Source: CAZDKK01 sp964603725 (lineage in GTDB: Bacteria; Eisenbacteria; RBG-16-71-46; CAIMUX01; WJJG01). From it: a stretch of 64,000 nucleotides of DNA. Each line of letters begins with the position of its first letter. Positions within the stretch are counted from its first letter, which is position 1. Made by a program: the position numbers and the translations under genes. A model generated the notes under the pieces. The model ran no database searches and was not told the DNA's origin. It saw nothing but the letters and a program-made list of their open reading frames with translations. Below, piece by piece: positions 59,861 through 64,000 of this stretch. Where the stretch lies: positions 1 through 64,000 of the forward strand of contig CAZRWW010000006.1 of the NCBI GenBank assembly GCA_964603725.1. Direction: 5' to 3'.

Positions 59861-62653
59861 CTAGAGATGCTCTTCCGCTGCCCGAATCACACGCCTGTTC
59901 ATTCTACCGCGCCGCAGCCAGATCCACGCGCCCGCTCCCGCGAGGGCGGCCGCGGCCAGGGCGGCGGCCGCCAGGGCTGCAGTCGCGCCGGGGAGCGCCG
60001 GGGGCCGTCGCCCCGCCAGGGGGACCGTGGTTTCACCCGCGCCGATCGCCACGAAGCCGGCCCAGAAGAAAGGATGCTCGGTGGCGGGACTCCCCCGGAC
60101 GACCCGCTGCGCGCCCCCCAGGGCCCCCGCGACCGAGCGGCCTGCGGCCAGCTCGCTGTAGAAGGCGCGGACGAACCGGGCCGTCGTGCGGTCCTCGACC
60201 GGCCACAGCGTCGCCACCACGCAGCCGGTTCCGGCGGACAAGAGGGCTGTCGACAGGCCGAGCACGCCCTCGCCCGAAACGACCCGCCCGTGCGCGGTCT
60301 GGCACGAGGACAGAAACGCCAGGCCGGCCGGGATGCGCGCGGCGGCAATCGCGCCGGCGCGCAATCGGCTGTCGCCGAGACGGATCGTGGAGAGCCACGG
60401 CCGCTGGTCGTCGGCCTCCGCGTGGCAGGCCACGTGCAGCACGGCGCAGTTCGAGGAGAGCTCGGGGAGCGACAGGCTGTCGGCCGGCGCGAGCAGCCGG
60501 AGCTTCACACCCGCGTACGTGCGTGCCAGAGCCTCGGCCTCCTCCCGCGCGCCGTGCAGAATCCCCAGCGGGCCCGCCTCGTCGGCCACGACCAGGCAGC
60601 TCGAGCGGGCGGCCATGCGCCCACCCGTTGCCCGCAGGCGCGCAAGCACCGCCGCGGAGGGCACGCGCACCCACTCCGCCGTGCGAGCCGACTCGGCCGC
60701 GAGCAGCTCATGGGGGATCAGATTCAGCGCGCCGTCCGGAACGACGATCACGCGGCGGCACGCGCCGAGCCTCGGGCGCCAGGTTCCCAGCACCCTCGCC
60801 CCGAGCGCTTCCCCGGCGGTCCGCAGCGCCTCGCCAGCGCTCGGGATCACAGGCGGTGACGCCAGCAGGTCGTGAAAAAGGCGGGCTGCCGGTTCGATCG
60901 ACTCCTCGGCGGGTAAGGTCTCGAGCCACAGGGAGTCGCGACTGACCGCGAACAAGTAGGATTGCCCGGGACCCAGGAAGAAATCGAGCAGCAGCTCTCC
61001 TTCGCGTAGCAGCGACTGGAGATCCTCGAGGCGGATCCCAGGATCAACAACCAGGCTGTCCGCCACCGGCCCGGACATCCGCTCCAGCAGGGTGCGCGCC
61101 TTGAAGGCCTGGGCACGCTCGTACGCTTCCCGGCGCGCCTCCGGTCCCGGATCGCGGCCGAGGATGAGGGCGAGAAGGTCATTGCACAGCAGCCTGCCCG
61201 AATCGCCCCTAGATTCCCGCCACTGTGGATCGGCTGGCAGCCCGCGCTCCGCTTCCCACAGCCGCGTTGCCAGCTCGAGGGCCCCGCGGGCGCTATCGGG
61301 TTGACCGAGGTCCCGATAGACCCGGCTCAGATCGGCGAGCACTGCGATCCGCCGGGCCTGATGCCCGAGGTTCGCAGCGATCCGATCGGCTTGCCGGAGC
61401 GGACCGAGCGCCGCCCGCGGCCGGCCGCATCGCGCGCGCAGCCCTCCGAGGGAGGCAGCCAGCGCCAGATCCAGGCTGGGGACACTATCGTCCGGGAGCG
61501 CGGTCGCCGCCTCGATGAGCAGCTCCTCGGCCACGCCACAGCTGTCGGGACGGTCCAGCGCTTCCGCCAATCCGATGGTGGCCCGAATGCGGTCGTGCAG
61601 GGGTGCGTGGTTGCCCAACGACAGCGCAGCGCGATAACAAGCCCGGGCCTCGCGCGGCCGGCCCTGACGGAGGTGGATGGCGGCAAGCGGGTTGAGCGCC
61701 TTGGCTTCGAGGTCGCGGTAGGCCTCGCGCCGGCAGAGCGCGAGCATGGCGCGCAGGGAGTCGGCGGCCGCGCTCCAGTGCCCCAGCTCCGCCTCGCAGA
61801 GCGCGATGTTGATGCCGGGAACGACCGTCTCGCGGATGTTGTGCAAACCGCGCAGCAGATGCACCGCGCGACGGAAGTGATCGGCGGCCACACCTGGATC
61901 TCCGCGCGTGTACTCGAGCGTCCCCAGGTTATTGGCGGCGTAGGCGGCCACCAGGGGGTGGCCGGCGTCCTGCGCCCGCGCCGCCGCGGCTCGGTAGGAC
62001 CGGGCAGCGTCCTCGTAGCGCCCTGCCCGGGTGAGGGCGGTGCCGAGCCCGTCCAGGGCCCAGGCCTCCGCCCGCGTGTCACTGCAGGACCGGAACAGCC
62101 CGGCCGCGCGGCGGTAGCGCTCGATGGCCTCCCCAGGACGCCCTCGATTCACATCTTCCCAAGCCAGGCCGATCAGAGCCCAGCCTTCGTGGCGCAGGTC
62201 CGACCGCTGGTGGGCGAGGGTGAGCAGCTCTCGATACAGCGCCACGGCCTCCTGGCTCCTGCCCTGGGAGCCGGCCGCGACACCCAACCAGCGCAGGGCC
62301 GTGCAGACCGCGGCCGTATCCCCCGCGGCGCCCGCGAAAGCGAGGGCCTTGCGCAGGACGCCTTCGCCCGCGCGCGCTTGGCCCAGCGACGTGAGCAACT
62401 CACCCTGCCGCACCCACAGGGCGAGCAGGAGCGCGGAGTCGGCTTGCGACCCAGCCGCCGGCAAGGCCCGCTCGATGGCCGCCAGCGCCGAGTCCGCCTG
62501 GTACCGCACTCGCAGGCTGTCGATGCGCGCGAGGATGCTCGCATCGGCGGCTGCGAGCGGCTGGGCGGTCAGCACGGCCGCAATGAGGCAGAACCACCAA
62601 CGGTGTGAGCCGGGGGGCGGGCGGAGCTGCAGCATGAGTCTGGCCGGCGGCAT
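59861..62653 (-). CDS. Membrane-anchored TPR-CHAT protease
   Basis: About 930 residues from ATG 62653. An N-terminal export or anchor segment (HRWWFCLIAAVLTAQPLAAADA) is followed by ten or more TPR units (~40-480, e.g. 'AEAWALDGLGTALTRAGRYEDAARSYRAAAA'). The CHAT peptidase follows (~560-860) with the caspase-like dyad intact: H744 in HVACHAEAD and C784 in LSSCQTAHG. A C-terminal membrane helix (ATAALAAAALAAAALAGAGAWIWL) is followed by a basic tail. Both ends thus point to a protease domain outside the cytoplasm, tethered at the C-terminus. It is first in an operon with an ECF sigma and its anti-sigma factor. ATG 62635 is an alternative start. Confidence 0.87.
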   Translation of the reverse strand: MPPARLMLQLRPPPGSHRWWFCLIAAVLTAQPLAAADASILARIDSLRVRYQADSALAAIERALPAAGSQADSALLLALWVRQGELLTSLGQARAGEGVLRKALAFAGAAGDTAAVCTALRWLGVAAGSQGRSQEAVALYRELLTLAHQRSDLRHEGWALIGLAWEDVNRGRPGEAIERYRRAAGLFRSCSDTRAEAWALDGLGTALTRAGRYEDAARSYRAAAARAQDAGHPLVAAYAANNLGTLEYTRGDPGVAADHFRRAVHLLRGLHNIRETVVPGINIALCEAELGHWSAAADSLRAMLALCRREAYRDLEAKALNPLAAIHLRQGRPREARACYRAALSLGNHAPLHDRIRATIGLAEALDRPDSCGVAEELLIEAATALPDDSVPSLDLALAASLGGLRARCGRPRAALGPLRQADRIAANLGHQARRIAVLADLSRVYRDLGQPDSARGALELATRLWEAERGLPADPQWRESRGDSGRLLCNDLLALILGRDPGPEARREAYERAQAFKARTLLERMSGPVADSLVVDPGIRLEDLQSLLREGELLLDFFLGPGQSYLFAVSRDSLWLETLPAEESIEPAARLFHDLLASPPVIPSAGEALRTAGEALGARVLGTWRPRLGACRRVIVVPDGALNLIPHELLAAESARTAEWVRVPSAAVLARLRATGGRMAARSSCLVVADEAGPLGILHGAREEAEALARTYAGVKLRLLAPADSLSLPELSSNCAVLHVACHAEADDQRPWLSTIRLGDSRLRAGAIAAARIPAGLAFLSSCQTAHGRVVSGEGVLGLSTALLSAGTGCVVATLWPVEDRTTARFVRAFYSELAAGRSVAGALGGAQRVVRGSPATEHPFFWAGFVAIGAGETTVPLAGRRPPALPGATAALAAAALAAAALAGAGAWIWLRRGRMNRRVIRAAEEHL

Positions 62654-63135
62654 GCCGTTCCCCGGTGTCGCGCGCCGAGGTCCGCGGAAGGCCCTGGGTG
62701 CCCCGTCGCGACCTGGCGCGGGTGGTTGTGCGCTTTCGACGATCTCAGCGTAACACAGCGGTCCAGGCCGGGCAGCGTGCAAAGCGCCTGGCTGTCGAGC
62801 GAAGATCGGTCGCCTCCGGGCCGCGACGTTCAAGTCTCCCATCCGCTCCGGTGGCAGAAGTCCGCGCGCGTCGATCCAGGTCGCGCTCTCGATCGGGCGC
62901 TCCAGGTGGCCGCAGAAGCGGGGGTCGTTTCAGCCCATCACGACCTTCCACTCACCCTGCGTGACCCGTGATCGCACAGGTAGAAGGTCTTCGGCAGGGT
63001 CACGTGGGGCCGGGTCTCATCGCGGAGGTGTCCGGGCTCGTCCGCCGGGCTGCCCATCAGGAAGGCGCCGAGAGGAATGAGAGCGCGCCCGACCGGTGCG
63101 CCGTCCGGCACGCTCCGGGCGACGTACGCGGCGGG
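62654..63135. other. Upstream region of the CHAT operon, no gene recognised
   Basis: The open frame of the CHAT gene extends to 62842, but that part has no family similarity. The rest, up to the stop of the right-edge gene, shows no coherent coding. The CHAT operon promoter should be here; I see no clear hexamers. Confidence 0.4.
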
Positions 63136-64000
63136 TTATTCCAACCTCAGCCTGTACAACTTGAACGATGACTCGAACGGAACCTGGCCGATGTACCACA
63201 GGTCGGACCCGTCGAACGCCAGGCCATACGGCGCGGGGAGCGACGCGAACGGCTCGTACGTGGCCAGCAGCTGTCCGGCGGGGCTCAGTCGCCACAACGT
63301 GTTGAGGTGGATGAAGTCGCCGCCGGCGACCCAGAGGGACGCGCCGTCCCAGGTCAGCCCCCCCACGTCTGAACCCGGGGACGCGAAGGAGGCGACGATG
63401 TTCCCGGACGAGTCGAAGCGGTAGATCGTGCCGGCCGTCTCGTCACAGCTCCAGAGGCGGCTCCCGTCGTGCGTCAGGTACCGGACCTCGGCGGGCGGGT
63501 AGGCCCAGTAGTTGTTCCCCGAGACCTCGAGCCGGTAGATCCGGCGCGTCTGGGTGTCGGCCTGCCAGAGGTGGGTGCCGTCGAACGCCAGGCCACCGGG
63601 GCTGCTCCCCGGGCACTCCAGCGATGACAGGGCGTTGCCCTGCATGTCCAGCTCGTAGATCCGGTCGGGGCCGGGAGTCAGGTCCCCGTTCGCCTGCCAC
63701 AGATGCGTGCCGTCGCAGACCAGATCCGCCGGCGACTCCCCGGGGGCGTCGAAGGAAGAGAGGACATGCCCCGCGGTGTCGAGCTGGTAGATCGTGTCGT
63801 CGAATCGGCCGGCGCACCACAGGTGCGTCCCGTCGAAGGCCAGGCCGGCGGCCAGGAAGGTGGGGGCCTCGAAGGAGGTCTCCACCGCGCCGGAGAGGTC
63901 GCTGCGGTAGATGATCGTCTTGCCGGCGGCGAAAGCTGTGTACCACAGGTGGGTTCCGTCCCAGGCAAGCCCGTGGGCCGCGGTTCCCGAGCAGCTCAGG
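63136..64000 (-). CDS. NHL-like propeller protein, 5' end beyond the window
   Basis: An open frame enters from the right edge and stops at 63136, giving 287 visible residues. It holds about six units of ~45 residues of the form 'GLAFDGTHLWxAxxxxxxIYxLDxxGxxLSSFxxPG' (SGGLAFDGTHLWQAD, GGLTWDGASLWVAGG, YGLAFDGSDLWYIG). This predicts a six-bladed propeller. It ends right after the last unit (FKLYRLRLE) without a FlgD-like tail. The beginning, and whether a signal peptide is present, cannot be seen. Confidence 0.8.
   Translation of the reverse strand, partial: LSCSGTAAHGLAWDGTHLWYTAFAAGKTIIYRSDLSGAVETSFEAPTFLAAGLAFDGTHLWCAGRFDDTIYQLDTAGHVLSSFDAPGESPADLVCDGTHLWQANGDLTPGPDRIYELDMQGNALSSLECPGSSPGGLAFDGTHLWQADTQTRRIYRLEVSGNNYWAYPPAEVRYLTHDGSRLWSCDETAGTIYRFDSSGNIVASFASPGSDVGGLTWDGASLWVAGGDFIHLNTLWRLSPAGQLLATYEPFASLPAPYGLAFDGSDLWYIGQVPFESSFKLYRLRLE

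Noticed and set aside
59861..62842. CHAT protein as a type III-E CRISPR Craspase component
   Set aside because: There is no gRAMP effector, no CRISPR array and no Csx30/Csx31-like gene. The protein also has export and membrane segments, which Craspase TPR-CHAT lacks.

Overview
The window is high-GC bacterial DNA with one 100-base run of N (56648-56747), so it is a scaffolded draft, probably a metagenome assembly. At least seven predicted secreted proteins (beta-propellers, a beta-helix, an M14 peptidase, an FG-GAP protein) end in the same kind of domain: an 'NPs' start, a 'DxxGRxVR' strand, a 'GxHxxxWdGrD' strand and a 'GvYfxRl' strand running into the C-terminus. That FlgD-like sorting or anchoring tail is typical of FCB-group and candidate-phylum bacteria such as Candidatus Eisenbacteria. 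The assignment is inference; there is no rRNA or ribosomal marker in the window. I saw no tRNA, rRNA or CRISPR array.

Bases 1 to about 31.5 kb are an accessory region full of defence and mobile genes, many broken. At the left edge an SNF2-like helicase and an Eco57I-like adenine methyltransferase are read leftward in DISARM class 1 order (drmD, drmMI). A second, internally deleted copy of the drmD 5' end sits at about 10 kb next to an IS91-family transposase remnant. Three C-terminal remnants of a DUF1998-type protein lie at 21.7, 22.7 and 24.9 kb. Other debris includes a nucleotidyltransferase, an HNH nuclease, an ORF6N protein, an IS3 transposase fused to an ASCH start, and two DUF1016 nucleases. 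Many of these keep both ends but have lost the middle. Among the debris lie intact genes: two LVIVD-repeat secreted proteins, a DinB-like protein, a spermidine-synthase-like methyltransferase, two near-identical 39-residue lysine-rich peptides, a HigBA-type toxin-antitoxin pair, five DUF4143 ATPases (two intact), GAPDH and an FMN reductase.

From about 32 to 64 kb the genes are mostly intact. A sigma54-type activator with an altered GAFTGA loop is followed by a kinase-ATPase-TPR protein. Then come an ABC-F ATPase, a two-gene secreted operon, an M14 carboxypeptidase, an FG-GAP/ASPIC protein, a second beta-lactamase-like hydrolase, a beta-helix protein, a DUF3667 membrane protein and several secreted propeller proteins.

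The most interesting intact unit is the tight leftward operon at 62653-58509. It encodes a TPR-CHAT protease that is predicted to be exported and membrane-anchored, an ECF sigma factor, and a one-pass zinc-finger anti-sigma factor whose extracytoplasmic part starts with an HSP-rich repeat linker. The layout suggests, as a hypothesis, that the CHAT protease cleaves the anti-sigma factor to release the sigma factor.
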